Source: Candidatus Fraserbacteria bacterium (lineage in GTDB: Bacteria > Bipolaricaulota > Bipolaricaulia > RBG-16-55-9 > JAJCYT01). Taken from it: a stretch of DNA of 64,000 nucleotides. The DNA lies in NCBI GenBank assembly GCA_029262795.1, contig JAJCYT010000035.1, positions 1 through 64,000 on the forward strand. Direction: 5' to 3'. The notes beneath the pieces were generated by a model. That model did not search any database and was not told the DNA's origin. It worked only from the letters and a program-made list of their open reading frames with translations. The translations under genes and the position numbers were made by a program. Positions 33,252 through 42,813 of this stretch are shown piece after piece (the first letter of the stretch is position 1; the number at the start of each line of letters is the position of its first letter).

Positions 33252-34283
33252 TTGAATAAGCGCAGGGTGACCAGTCATGATGTTGCAAAAATGGCAGGGG
33301 TGTCTCGAGCCACTGTTTCGTATGTTTTGAATAATGTCAAAACGGTTAACATCAGTGATAAAACAAGCGATTTGGTCCGATCAGCCGCCAGAGATTTAGG
33401 GTATGTGCCAGATGCGGCTGCGCAGGCATTGGTCAAAAGAAGAACTGAAATTGTGGGGTTGGTGTTGTCTCATGCGTACCATCAGCACCTTGCTTCAAAT
33501 GTATTTTTGCCACAATTCATTGATGGATTAATGGACATTGTTCAGCAACATCGTTTGCGTCTTCTAATTGACACGGTTGCAGAGCAAACTGAGAAAGATG
33601 CTTATATGAATCTCGCTCGCTCCAAACAAATCGACGGCATGATTTTCTTCAATCCTCGCCTTGATGATGCTGAGTTTCAGGCATTGGTAGAAGATGCAAT
33701 GCCCTCTGTGGTTGTGGGGCACGTACCAAATGTCGATATTAGTTGTGTGGATGTTGATAACGCTGTGGGCGCTTACAAGGGCGTCAAGCATTTGTTGGAA
33801 TTAGGGCATCGACGTATTGGATTCATCGCCAATGCGCCCGATTCATTTGCTAGTGCAGTTGAACGTCTTCAAGGCTATCAAGAAGCTTTGAAAGAATATG
33901 ACATTGAGCTTGACGGAAACTTAATAGGATACGCGAAATTTAGCTCCCAAAGTGGCTATGATGCCATGAATCATCTATTAAAAACCTGTAAGGATGCCAC
34001 GGCATTTTTTATTGCAAGTGATGAAGTGGCCTTCGGTGCGATGGCAGCACTTCGGGATGCTGACCTGAGTATTCCTGATGATGTTTCTGTTGTGGGCTTC
34101 GATGACGTTCCCACTGCCGCTTACTTTAATCCACCTTTGACTACTATTCACATTCCGCCTTTTGAAATGGGACAGAATGCAGGCACATTATTAATTGACT
34201 TGTTGGCTGGACGAACGGTGCCGGGGTCTGAAGTTATTTTGGACACAACCCTAATTAAACGAAATTCAACACGCGCAATATAA
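33252..34283 (+). CDS. LacI family transcriptional regulator of the alpha-glucoside locus
   Basis: The start is TTG 33252. Residues 1-55 are the LacI helix-turn-helix (VTSHDVAKMAGVSRATVSYV) with hinge helix near AAAQALVKRRT. Residues 60-340 form the periplasmic-binding-like sensor, with HLLELGHRRIGFIA, FIASDEVAFGAMAAL and VVGFDDVPTAAYFNPPLTTI. It probably releases DNA when an alpha-glucoside or glucose derivative binds. The TTG start, 17 nt after the operator, gives low autoregulated expression. The downstream binding protein and permease genes are its likely targets. Confidence 0.92.
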   Translation: MNKRRVTSHDVAKMAGVSRATVSYVLNNVKTVNISDKTSDLVRSAARDLGYVPDAAAQALVKRRTEIVGLVLSHAYHQHLASNVFLPQFIDGLMDIVQQHRLRLLIDTVAEQTEKDAYMNLARSKQIDGMIFFNPRLDDAEFQALVEDAMPSVVVGHVPNVDISCVDVDNAVGAYKGVKHLLELGHRRIGFIANAPDSFASAVERLQGYQEALKEYDIELDGNLIGYAKFSSQSGYDAMNHLLKTCKDATAFFIASDEVAFGAMAALRDADLSIPDDVSVVGFDDVPTAAYFNPPLTTIHIPPFEMGQNAGTLLIDLLAGRTVPGSEVILDTTLIKRNSTRAI

Positions 34284-34454
34284 AACACCATTGATTTAAA
34301 TCATGAAGTTAATTGAGACAATTCATTGAATTTAGAAATAAGACAAAACAACATTTGTAAGGAGGTGGACACAAAGTTAATGGGATGTGGAAACCCTAAA
34401 TTATTGTTATTCCTGGGCAAACGCCCACATTAAAATTTTCAAGGAGGAAGTTTT

Positions 34455-35801
34455 ATGTTACATCGTACCAAATTTATTTTGGGATTCAGTCTTGTACTGC
34501 TGACCCTTTTTAGTCTGACATCATCAGCTTTCCAGGGACAAACGATTGTCTTTGTCACCAGCTTTGAAGGTGGTGAATTGGCTGATTTCCGTCGCGTGGT
34601 TCGCGCATTTGAAGATCAAAGTACCCTGGGCACACGTGTTGAAGTCGAAGCCGTTGGCCGTGACTTAAACACCATTATTTCCACCCGTGTGGCTGCGGGC
34701 AACCCCCCTGATTTAACCAACTTCCCATTCCCAGGCGTGGTGGCTGAATTTGCACGCAGTGGCGATTTGGTTGGCATTGGCGGCATGTTGAGCCAGGAAT
34801 CTCTGGCACAGCAGCCTGGTGGTTTCCTTGAGTTGGGCACGGTGGATGGCACGTTGTATGCCGTCACACCGATTGCCAGTTTGAAGAGCTTGGTCTGGTA
34901 TCACGTCCCCACCTTTACCGCTGGTGGCTATGCCATTCCAAACAGCCTGGCTGAACTCAGAGCACTGACCGAGCAAATGTCTGCCGACGGCCTCACCCCT
35001 TGGTGTGTGGGCGTTGAAAGTGGCGCAGCCAGCGGTTGGGTCGGCACCGACTGGATGGAAGATTTGGCTCTTCGTTTACATGGAGCCGAATTTTACGATG
35101 GTTGGGTGGCCCATGACATTGCCTGGACCGATGCCCGCGTGAAACAGTTGTTTGAAGAATTCCTGTTCTTCGCCAGCGACGACTTTGCTTTTGGCGGCCG
35201 TGTGAATGTACTGGCCACCAGCTTTGGCGATGCTGTGGACGGTTTGTTTGATAGCTCTTGTGTCATGCATCGTCAGGCAACCTTTATCCGTGACTTCATC
35301 CAGAACCAAAACGAAGGCGTGGTGGCAGGCGCGGACTTTGACGTGTTCACATTCCCAGCCGGCCCTGCCCAAAACGGTGGTGCTGCCCCTGCATTGGGTG
35401 GTGGCGACTTGTTTGTGGCTTTCACCAACAACGCCGAAGTTGCTGAGTTTATCGACTACATCGCTGGTGCAGAAGCACAGCGCTTGTGGGCCTTGTTGAA
35501 TCCAGGTCGTATTGCCACCAACAACTCACTGGATGGCAGCATCTATGTGGGTGCTGATGGCAACCCTGACAGCATTACGGCCAATGCTGCTGCTGGTTTG
35601 ACCAACGCTGAGTTGTTCCGCTTTGACGGTTCCGACTTGATGCCTGGTGCTGTGGGTGCCGGTTCCTTCTGGACCGCCGTGCTCGACGCACTTGAAGGCA
35701 GCAAAGACTTGGACCAGATTTTGTGTGAAGTGGAAGCCTCTGCTGACGCTGCTTACAGCTCTGGTGCTGCAACCGGCCCTGCCGGCAATGAAGGCTGTTA
35801 A
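34455..35801 (+). CDS. Sugar ABC transporter substrate-binding protein (family 1)
   Basis: The signal peptide (to about residue 25, TSSAFQ) lacks a lipobox. The mature 420 residues match family 1 sugar-binding proteins: ADFRRVVRAFEDQSTLGTRVE, NPPDLTNFPFPGVVAEFARS, LVWYHVPTFTAGGYAIPNSL, ALGGGDLFVAFTNNAEVAEF and YIAGAEAQRLWA. Its codon use is more GC-rich than its neighbours, which fits high expression. AAGGAGG precedes ATG 34455. With the two permeases it resembles AglE of the alpha-glucoside system. The terminator at 35822 should make it more abundant than the permeases. Confidence 0.9.
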   Translation: MLHRTKFILGFSLVLLTLFSLTSSAFQGQTIVFVTSFEGGELADFRRVVRAFEDQSTLGTRVEVEAVGRDLNTIISTRVAAGNPPDLTNFPFPGVVAEFARSGDLVGIGGMLSQESLAQQPGGFLELGTVDGTLYAVTPIASLKSLVWYHVPTFTAGGYAIPNSLAELRALTEQMSADGLTPWCVGVESGAASGWVGTDWMEDLALRLHGAEFYDGWVAHDIAWTDARVKQLFEEFLFFASDDFAFGGRVNVLATSFGDAVDGLFDSSCVMHRQATFIRDFIQNQNEGVVAGADFDVFTFPAGPAQNGGAAPALGGGDLFVAFTNNAEVAEFIDYIAGAEAQRLWALLNPGRIATNNSLDGSIYVGADGNPDSITANAAAGLTNAELFRFDGSDLMPGAVGAGSFWTAVLDALEGSKDLDQILCEVEASADAAYSSGAATGPAGNEGC

Positions 35802-35821
35802 AGCTAAACTTTAGATGTTTT

Positions 35822-35854
35822 AAGGGCGAGGCCGCTATGGCCTCGCCCTTTTTT
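35822..35854 (+). terminator. Terminator between binding-protein and permease genes
   Basis: A GC-rich 12-bp stem (AAGGGCGAGGCC at 35822-35833, GGCCTCGCCCTT at 35839-35850) runs into TTTTTT. It lies inside the transport operon, so partial read-through would give more binding protein than permease. Confidence 0.85.
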
Positions 35855-35897
35855 CTAAGATTCTGATATTGATTCCGTGTTGCAGGAAGGTTGACAG

Positions 35898-36983
35898 ATG
35901 CAGCAAAAATGGTATGTGCCCTGGCTTTACATTTTGCCTACTGTTTTGATTTTGGGTTTGTTTTTGGTGTATCCCACAATCGAAACCATTTGGGTCAGCT
36001 TTCATGACAACTATTACATTAATGCTGAAAATTCGAATAACCCAAACGCTTCCATAAAAACCTTTGTGGGTTTTGACAATTATGTCGAAGCTCTAACAGA
36101 TTCTTCAATGACAGTTGCATTTAAAAACAACGCCATGTGGCTGGTTTTGATGACCACATTTTCGGTCGGGCTTGGGCTGATTTTAGCCGTGCTGCTTGAC
36201 CGTGTTAAATATGAAGTCATTGCCAAATCCATCATCTTTCTACCCATGGCGATTTCGTTCACTGCGGCGTCGATCATTTGGCGCTTTATCTATGCGTATC
36301 GGCCGCCCAGCCGACCTCAAATTGGCTTGCTTAATGGGTTCTTGGAAGCCCTTAGCAACATTGCCAATGATCCGATTGCCAGCCAAATTCTTGTAGGGGC
36401 ATCTATCGTTTTTGGCGGCGTTGCATTGGTGTTATTGCTCTTTGGAATCAAAGATCGTCGCTATTTTGGGCCATTTTTTGCCAGTCTGATCGTCGCATTA
36501 ATGGCACAGTTTATCTTGGCTCAGGGTGGAACATTCGTTCCACAATTATGGTTGTCTAAACAGCCCTGGATCAACAACATAGCACTCATCATTGCTGGGA
36601 CTTGGGTATGGACCGGCTTTTGCATGGTCATTCTATCTGCAGCCTACAAGGGGATTCCGGCTGAATTGATGGAGGCTGCACGAATTGATGGTGCCACAGA
36701 ATGGCAAGTGTTCTGGAAAATCACCATTCCATTCATGCTTTCCACCATCGCGGTGGTGACCACCACCATCGTTATTTTTGTCTTGAAGACGTTTGACATT
36801 GTCTATGTGATGACAGGGGGCAACTTTGGCACCGAAGTGCTGGCCAACACGATGATCAAGACGATGTATGATTTTCGAGATTTTGAAAAAGCCAGTGCCA
36901 TTGCCGTGATTTTATTGGTTTTGATTATTCCGTTTATTGTGATCAACATTCGGCGTTTCCGTGCCCAGGAGGCTATGCGATGA
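35898..36983 (+). CDS. Sugar ABC transporter permease, AglF/MalF type
   Basis: The 361-residue inner-membrane permease has about 8 helices. The ATPase-contact EAA loop is visible as GIPAELMEAARIDGATEWQVFWKITIP. The first helix VPWLYILPTVLILGLFLVYP and the segment IIFLPMAISFTAASIIWRFIYAYRP match the AglF alpha-glucoside group, and the extra periplasmic part before TM5 is also found there. AGGAAGG precedes ATG 35898. The stop overlaps the next start as ATGA. Confidence 0.92.
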   Translation: MQQKWYVPWLYILPTVLILGLFLVYPTIETIWVSFHDNYYINAENSNNPNASIKTFVGFDNYVEALTDSSMTVAFKNNAMWLVLMTTFSVGLGLILAVLLDRVKYEVIAKSIIFLPMAISFTAASIIWRFIYAYRPPSRPQIGLLNGFLEALSNIANDPIASQILVGASIVFGGVALVLLLFGIKDRRYFGPFFASLIVALMAQFILAQGGTFVPQLWLSKQPWINNIALIIAGTWVWTGFCMVILSAAYKGIPAELMEAARIDGATEWQVFWKITIPFMLSTIAVVTTTIVIFVLKTFDIVYVMTGGNFGTEVLANTMIKTMYDFRDFEKASAIAVILLVLIIPFIVINIRRFRAQEAMR

Positions 36984-38263
36984 AGTGGCGCAAAATATTT
37001 TCTAGAATACCAGTTCACCTAATCGTTATTTTGGCATGCATCCTGTGGTTGCTGCCTACCATTGGCATTTTTGTCACGTCTTTCAGGGAGCGTAGCGAAA
37101 TTCTAGATGGTGGGTGGTGGTCGGTGTTTTCCACTTACAAATCTAAAGATGAAGTGATCGAAATCTATCGCTCTAATTGGGTGCCAAGCGAACTAGATCG
37201 CTTGTTGAAAGAAAATGTCCTACTCGATGCGCCTTTCTTTGACATACCTGCTGAAGCGCTGGCTGACCAAGTAAGAGTCTCGTTCCTAGACAATTTTGGG
37301 TCTAACGTGAAATCCGGGGTGACACAGGAAGAATTGAGTGCATTGGTGATTGAGTTTATCGATCGCTTAGACTTCGAACGAGTACTTTCTGATTTAAATC
37401 GCCTTGATCCGCGCGACCGTAGCCAAGATGAAATGGCCGGTCTGGTACAACGAACGTTTGAATTTGATATCGAAGATTATGTACAGAATTTCGATACGAT
37501 GGTCCAGGCCCCTGAACTCACTGATTTTGATGTTGCATTGAGGGTGGCGGCCAGTCCGTTTACCATCAACAACTACGATGATGTGCTGAAAAATGCCAAT
37601 ATGGGGCGTTCTTTTTTAAATAGTCTAACCATTTCGATTCCTGGCACCCTTATACCTATTTTGTTTGCTTCGTTTGCTGCCTATGCCTTTGCCTGGATGA
37701 AGTTTCGTGGTCGTACCTTCTTATTAATGGTGGTGATTGGGCTGATTGTGGTGCCTTTACAGATTACGTTCATTCCAGCCCTTCGCTTTTTTGTGGGGGC
37801 TGGTGTCATCAATAACTCGTTCTTTGGCATTGATGGACGTTTTGTTGTGTTGTGGCTGGCTCACACAGGTTATGGGTTACCTTTGTTGGTCTATATGATG
37901 AGAAACTTTATTGGTGGTTTGCCAAAAGAATTATTTGAATCTGCCTTTATCGATGGTGCTTCTCACACCACTGCGTTTTTTCGTTTGGTTTTACCCCTAT
38001 CGATTCCAGTGATTGCCTCTATGTCCATCTTTCAATTCCTATGGGTGTGGAACGATTTATTGGTGGCGCTTATTTATGTGGGTGGTTCCAATGCCACTTC
38101 ACCTGTCACACTCACCATTGCCAATATGATTGGCTCTCGTGGCGAAGATTGGCACTTGTTAACTGCAGCGGCGTTTATATCCATGTTTGTGCCACTGGTG
38201 GTGTTCCTATCTTTACAACGCTTCTTTGTTCGTGGGATTCTTGCGGGATCTGTGAAGGGATAA
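36980..38263 (+). CDS. Sugar ABC transporter permease, AglG/MalG type with long insertion
   Basis: Six-helix MalG-type permease with EAA loop GLPKELFESAFIDGASHTTAFF. Between TM1 (residues about 10-30) and TM2 lies an insertion of about 165 residues, mostly helical and acidic (for example LNRLDPRDRSQDEMAGLVQR). This makes it 427 long against about 280 for MalG. AglG proteins carry such a periplasmic domain, probably touching the binding protein. It is coupled to the AglF-like gene by the ATGA overlap. No MsmK/UgpC-type ATPase follows. Confidence 0.92.
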   Translation: MKWRKIFSRIPVHLIVILACILWLLPTIGIFVTSFRERSEILDGGWWSVFSTYKSKDEVIEIYRSNWVPSELDRLLKENVLLDAPFFDIPAEALADQVRVSFLDNFGSNVKSGVTQEELSALVIEFIDRLDFERVLSDLNRLDPRDRSQDEMAGLVQRTFEFDIEDYVQNFDTMVQAPELTDFDVALRVAASPFTINNYDDVLKNANMGRSFLNSLTISIPGTLIPILFASFAAYAFAWMKFRGRTFLLMVVIGLIVVPLQITFIPALRFFVGAGVINNSFFGIDGRFVVLWLAHTGYGLPLLVYMMRNFIGGLPKELFESAFIDGASHTTAFFRLVLPLSIPVIASMSIFQFLWVWNDLLVALIYVGGSNATSPVTLTIANMIGSRGEDWHLLTAAAFISMFVPLVVFLSLQRFFVRGILAGSVKG

Positions 38264-38337
38264 CACCTATCACAACAGGACACAACTATGGAAGAGAATC
38301 ATCTTGACATTTTGTTTAGCGATACTTCAAAAATAAG

Positions 38338-39948
38338 TTACCCAAGTTCGATGAGCAGGCCTTCATGAGGTCTTAATGTAATATCAGCCAAATCCACATT
38401 GTGATCTTTATTAAGGTGTGTGGACAACAGCAAATGTCCTGTTCCCAATGATTCGAGATGAAGATTTTGTTGTTCATCAGAAAAGCTCAATAGTACCAAT
38501 ATTCTCTGATTTTCTGTTTCTCGAAGATAAGCAAAGCAATCTTCAGGAACATTTCCAACCGTTTGATAGCTGCCCCACTGCAAGGCAGAGGCAGTCTTGC
38601 GAAAAGCCAGCAAACGCTGATAGAGGCGTAACATGGAAGCAGGTTCACTCACCTGGTCATTGACATGCACATCATTAGATATGGGCAACCAGGGCGTGAC
38701 GCTTTCTTCGGTGAACCCTGCATTTGGGCCGGCATCCCATTGCATTGGCGTGCGACATCCGTCGCGGCCTGCTTCTTCAAGGTTTTGGCCCCAAGGGTCT
38801 AGTGATTGCGCGAATTCGGCACTTGGCATGCCAATTTCATCACCATAATAGAGCGTCGGTGTGCCACGCAATGTCAGCAACAGCATTGCTGCCACACGGG
38901 CTTGAGCTTTTCCATAGCGGCTGACGATGCGGTTTTCGTCATGATTGCCGAGTACATAATTGGGCCATGCACCTTCGGGTAGAACATTTTCTAGAGACTC
39001 AACAACATCACGAATGGCATAAGCTTTCCAAGGTTTTGTTAATGTCAGGAAATTAAATGGCATATGCAATTCATCAAGGTTATCACCATAATAAGACGCC
39101 CATTTTTCCAAGTTGAATTCATGAATTTCAGCCACACACATGCGTTCGGAGGTTTGGCTGTATTCATTCAGCAACCTGCGAATTTTCCTGAAAGCTTCAT
39201 GAATATCCTCATGCCCAATGTCATGAATGTGGTCTTGAGAGGTGTATTCACCCATTGGACGATGCATGGGTTTGTTCTCAATCGGATTGTCTCGAAAATC
39301 AGGGTCTTTCATAATAAAGTGAGCCACATCAATTCGAAAACCATCGATCCCGCGATCCAGCCAAAAGCGCATGGCATCGAACATAGCAGCTTCTACTTCG
39401 GGGTTGCGCCAATTGAGGTCTGGCTGTTCTTTTAAAAACGAATGCAGATAATATTGACCTGTTTCTTCTTCCCAAGTCCAGGCTGGGCCACCAAATACGC
39501 TGAGCCAATTATTGGGCACACTGCCATCAGGTTTAGCATCTTTCCATATATACCAATCTCGCTTGGGGTTATCTTTAGAAGACCGAGATTCGATAAACCA
39601 GGGATGTTGATCTGATGAATGGTTAGGCACAAAATCAATAATAAGCTTTAACCCGCGTTGATGGGATGCTTGCACCAGGCGATCAAAGTCGGCCAATGTG
39701 CCAAACAAGGGATCAACGTTTGTAAAATCAGCCACATCATAGCCAAAATCAACTTGGGGTGATGGATAAAATGGAGACAGCCAAAGGCAGTCTACGCCCA
39801 ATGTCTCACTAAGATAATCAAGCTTTTCAATGATGCCATTGAGGTCTCCCACGCCGTTGTTTGTGGTGTCTTTAAAACTGCGCGGATAAATCTGATAAAT
39901 AACACCGGTTTGCCACCATAAATAATTTACTTTCACTTGTTCAAGCAT
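38338..39948 (-). CDS. GH13 alpha-glucosidase
   Basis: The GH13 motifs appear in order: FVPNHSSDQHPWF, the nucleophile Asp in DGFRIDVAHF, the acid Glu in MCVAEIHEF, and NHDENRIVSRYG with the third Asp. The N-terminus WWQTGVIYQIYPRSFKDTTN and the length of 536 fit oligo-1,6-glucosidase/alpha-glucosidase (AglA type). There is no signal peptide, so it works on sugars after import. It is convergent with the permease genes and probably hydrolyses the imported alpha-glucosides. No copy of the ACACGTGT operator is visible near its start. Confidence 0.95.
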   Translation of the reverse strand: MLEQVKVNYLWWQTGVIYQIYPRSFKDTTNNGVGDLNGIIEKLDYLSETLGVDCLWLSPFYPSPQVDFGYDVADFTNVDPLFGTLADFDRLVQASHQRGLKLIIDFVPNHSSDQHPWFIESRSSKDNPKRDWYIWKDAKPDGSVPNNWLSVFGGPAWTWEEETGQYYLHSFLKEQPDLNWRNPEVEAAMFDAMRFWLDRGIDGFRIDVAHFIMKDPDFRDNPIENKPMHRPMGEYTSQDHIHDIGHEDIHEAFRKIRRLLNEYSQTSERMCVAEIHEFNLEKWASYYGDNLDELHMPFNFLTLTKPWKAYAIRDVVESLENVLPEGAWPNYVLGNHDENRIVSRYGKAQARVAAMLLLTLRGTPTLYYGDEIGMPSAEFAQSLDPWGQNLEEAGRDGCRTPMQWDAGPNAGFTEESVTPWLPISNDVHVNDQVSEPASMLRLYQRLLAFRKTASALQWGSYQTVGNVPEDCFAYLRETENQRILVLLSFSDEQQNLHLESLGTGHLLLSTHLNKDHNVDLADITLRPHEGLLIELG

Positions 39949-40151
39949 AAGACCCCTTACACCTCATAAGCCATTATGAAGATGAAACTATATCATAATT
40001 AAGTCTGCGTAGAAAGTCTATAATTTTTGGGTGATGAGTTAAGAGTAATAAGCCAGCTGATAATTGACTCTTTCTACAAAACAACCAATTAGAATAATGA
40101 ACCTAATCATGGTGAGATCATCTTCTTTATTGAAGTTTGGGGAAGAAGGAT

Positions 40152-41552
40152 TTAGGCACAAGAATCCTGAGAGATTGTCACGCCATTTTCTTCCAGTTTT
40201 GGAATAATTTCTTCACAAGCTTCAGCGCTGAGTGGATTTCCACTCAGGTCTACGGCACCACCTGCATCAAGGCCGGAAGAGCCTTCGTTGTTACTGAGGC
40301 CAATAAGAACACTGATGTCTGAAATATTATTCAGTGAGAGGTCCAGTGTTCTCAAATTGAACAACCCTCCCAATGGGGCAAGGTCACTGATTTGGTTGTC
40401 GCGTAAATTCAACACCTGCAAGTTGTGCAGTTGACTCAATGGGCTGATGTCTTCAATTTGATTGACACTTAAGTCTAGAAATCTTACTTCGGTGAGGTTT
40501 GCCAGCGCGCTGATATTGTCGACTTGGTTGGCAGATACATTTAAACGTTGTAAATTTGTCAGGTTCATTAAAGGACCGAGGTCACTAATATCGTTAAGAT
40601 TTAGCGCCAGGTTCTGAAGATTGACCAGGCCAGACAAAGGTTCTATGGTATCGACTTGATTGGAGTCCAGGACCAGTGTTTGTAATCCAACAAGATGAAC
40701 AAGGGGTGACAAATCATTGACTAGGTTGGCATTGAGGTTCAATCCCAGCAGAGCGGTTAAACTGGTTAATGGCTGAAGGTCACTGACTCTGTTGGAGCTC
40801 AGGACCAATGTTTGCAGGCTCGTCAAATTCTCCAAGGAGCTTATATCTTCAATTTGATTGCCACTGAACAACATCGTTTGCAGATTCGACAGGCTGGACA
40901 ATGGCGACAGGTCGGTCACATTATTAGAGGTCAGGTCCAAGCTGCGGAGATGGTTCAGGCCTGCAAGCGGTGTCAAATCATTGATGTCATTTGACACCAG
41001 GCTTAAGTCTTCCAAATTGGCCAACGTAGATAGAGATTGAAGGTTATCGATATTGTTAAAACTCAGAACCAGTGTGGTTAATTGGGTCAGACTAGATAGA
41101 TCTGATAGATTGTCGATGTCATTGTCGCTGAGTAGCAGTCGTTCCAATCCTGTTAAGGCGTTCAAGGGAGCAAGATTGCTTATGTTGTTCCCTGTTAGGA
41201 TCAGGTTGACTAATGCATCAAGTTCGGCCAAGGGGCTGATATCCTCAATGCTGTTGTTGCTCAAGCTTAAACTTTGAAGGGCAGTTAGCGCTTCGATGCC
41301 CTCAATATTGCTGATCTGACGGAAATCTGCTGTCAGGAAAGAGAGGTTCTCCACGTCGCAGGTGTTTAGAGCGCCTGATGTTTTGTTGATGGCTGCTCGA
41401 ATGGCATCTTCTAATTTAGGATCAACAAATACAATCGGCGTGCAATTACCTTGCGTGATTGACGCCAAAGCGTTTGGGCTGAAGATGAGCAAACCCACCA
41501 AAACGACCGCGATAACTTTTAAAGCTTGAATCCCCGTCACAAGTTGTTTCAC
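40152..41552 (-). CDS. Secreted leucine-rich-repeat protein
   Basis: I place the start at GTG 41552, because a GGAGG site sits 6 nt before it; the ATG at 41576 has none. A signal peptide (ALKVIAVVLVGLLIFSPNAL) leads to a cap region with one Cys, then about 15 leucine-rich repeats of 22 residues of the SDS22/internalin type (LQSLSLSNNSIEDISPLAEL, LERLLLSDNDIDNLSDLSSL and so on). The C-terminus holds two Cys (AEACEEII and SQDSCA) as a cap. These solenoids bind proteins or surfaces. There is no anchor, so it is secreted or periplasmic. Confidence 0.9.
   Translation of the reverse strand: MKQLVTGIQALKVIAVVLVGLLIFSPNALASITQGNCTPIVFVDPKLEDAIRAAINKTSGALNTCDVENLSFLTADFRQISNIEGIEALTALQSLSLSNNSIEDISPLAELDALVNLILTGNNISNLAPLNALTGLERLLLSDNDIDNLSDLSSLTQLTTLVLSFNNIDNLQSLSTLANLEDLSLVSNDINDLTPLAGLNHLRSLDLTSNNVTDLSPLSSLSNLQTMLFSGNQIEDISSLENLTSLQTLVLSSNRVSDLQPLTSLTALLGLNLNANLVNDLSPLVHLVGLQTLVLDSNQVDTIEPLSGLVNLQNLALNLNDISDLGPLMNLTNLQRLNVSANQVDNISALANLTEVRFLDLSVNQIEDISPLSQLHNLQVLNLRDNQISDLAPLGGLFNLRTLDLSLNNISDISVLIGLSNNEGSSGLDAGGAVDLSGNPLSAEACEEIIPKLEENGVTISQDSCA
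40330..41290 (-). repeat. 66-bp coding tandem repeats (LRR units)
   Basis: About 15 imperfect 66-bp units encode the 22-residue repeats with consensus LxxLxLSxNxIxDISPLxxL. They are diverged from one another and so not a recent expansion. Confidence 0.7.
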
Positions 41553-41736
41553 TAAAACCTCCAAAGCAAGCGCCATTCACTTAACCAATTTTAGCGAAAA
41601 AATCAAGAGCTTGTGTCATGGAACGGACCAATATAAAATATGATTTGGCAAATCTCATGCTGAATAATGGCGTCAAAATGAAAATCAGTTTTTCTGATCC
41701 TGCCGAGATGGGATTAACATTTTATGGGAGAGATGT

Positions 41737-42285
41737 ATGAATCAACCGCCAATCTTGGAAACGGAACGCCTCATCCTCAGGCCGCAAACGATGGAGGATG
41801 TGGATGATATCGTCAAGCTGGCGGGCGATATCGCCATTATAAAAACCACGCTCAATATCCCATATCCCTACGAAAAGGAGGATGCGATTGCCTGGTTGTC
41901 CACCCTCAAGGAAAGTTGGGAGAAGCAGGAAAGCCTAAACCTGGCCATAACTCAAAAAAAAGACAATGCTTATACCGGTGGGATTGGACTTAATTTATAT
42001 CTCCGCCATGATAAAGCCGCCCTAGGTTATTGGGTGGCGAAACCCTATTGGGGCAAAGGGTATGCCACTGAAGCTGCGCATGCCTTAATCCAATTTGGCT
42101 TCACCGAGCTGAATCTCAACCGCATCGAAGCTGATTACTTTTCGAACAACCCCGCCTCAGGCCGCGTGATGCAAAAACTCGGCATGACCCATGAAGGCTT
42201 TGCCAAACAAACTTACAAAAAATCTGGCGAATACATTGATACAGAGCGTTATGCTATTTTGAAAAGCGATTTTCAGAGCAGATGA
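41737..42285 (+). CDS. GNAT family acetyltransferase, RimJ/RimL type
   Basis: The protein begins ILETERLILRPQTMEDVDDI, the standard start of the Acetyltransf_3 group. It carries ALGYWVAKPYWGKGYATEAA, the acetyl-CoA loop, and FSNNPASGRVMQKLGMTHEGF. The length of 182 is usual. The target may be a ribosomal protein N-terminus or a small amine. A GGGAGAG site precedes ATG 41737. It is convergent with another acetyltransferase of the same group, perhaps an old duplication. Confidence 0.9.
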   Translation: MNQPPILETERLILRPQTMEDVDDIVKLAGDIAIIKTTLNIPYPYEKEDAIAWLSTLKESWEKQESLNLAITQKKDNAYTGGIGLNLYLRHDKAALGYWVAKPYWGKGYATEAAHALIQFGFTELNLNRIEADYFSNNPASGRVMQKLGMTHEGFAKQTYKKSGEYIDTERYAILKSDFQSR

Positions 42286-42287
42286 AT

Positions 42288-42812
42288 TTAGTTTCTATTT
42301 GTACTAAAGGTTTTAAGGTTAATCGAATAACGGAAAACTTCCATGTTGAAATAAATTGCTTCATCAGCACCGGATAAACCCAGTTTTTCCAAAACACGTT
42401 GAGAGGCAACATTTTGTCGGTGAACAATACCAACAATGGTATCCAGTGTCAGTTGCTCAAAACCAAATTGAATGCCTTCTTTGGCGCCTTCAGTTGCCAA
42501 GCCTTTGCCCCAATAAGTTGGACTTAACAAGTAACCAATTTCAACCTCATCGGTATCTGGCAAGTATTGAAGACCGCTCCAACCAATAATGTCTGAGTTT
42601 TCGTGAAGTTGAACTGCCCACCAGCCATATTTTTTTTCATCCCAGTGTTTTAGTTGTTGTTGGATAAATTTTCCAACATTTTCTAATGATGGAGGATTTG
42701 AGTTAGGAAAATATTTCAATACATCTGGCATGTTTAAAATTTGATGCAAAGCTTGTGCGTCTGCTTCATCAAATTGGCGTAATTTAAGTCGAGGTGTTTC
42801 AATCGTCAACAT
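42288..42812 (-). CDS. GNAT family acetyltransferase, RimJ/RimL type
   Basis: MLTIETPRLKLRQFDEADAQ and the acetyl-CoA loop IGYLLSPTYWGKGLATEGAKE mark the Acetyltransf_3 group; RQNVASQRVLEKLGL follows. The 174-residue protein starts 1 nt after the AdoHcy-hydrolase-like stop, so it is the last gene of that operon. Its stop is 2 nt from the convergent acetyltransferase stop. The substrate is unknown. Confidence 0.9.
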   Translation of the reverse strand: MLTIETPRLKLRQFDEADAQALHQILNMPDVLKYFPNSNPPSLENVGKFIQQQLKHWDEKKYGWWAVQLHENSDIIGWSGLQYLPDTDEVEIGYLLSPTYWGKGLATEGAKEGIQFGFEQLTLDTIVGIVHRQNVASQRVLEKLGLSGADEAIYFNMEVFRYSINLKTFSTNRN

Positions 42813-42813
42813 G

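Noticed and set aside
34414..34427. TGGGC-AAAC-GCCCA before the binding-protein gene as a second repressor operator
   Set aside because: The arms are only 5 bp and unrelated to the ACACGTGT motif at 33200; too weak to call.
40330..41290. Regular 66-bp repeats that could be taken for a CRISPR array
   Set aside because: They are coding, diverged and without unique spacers; they encode leucine-rich repeats.
42254..42436. Short frame bridging the two convergent acetyltransferase genes
   Set aside because: It is antisense or out of frame to both and has no start signal.
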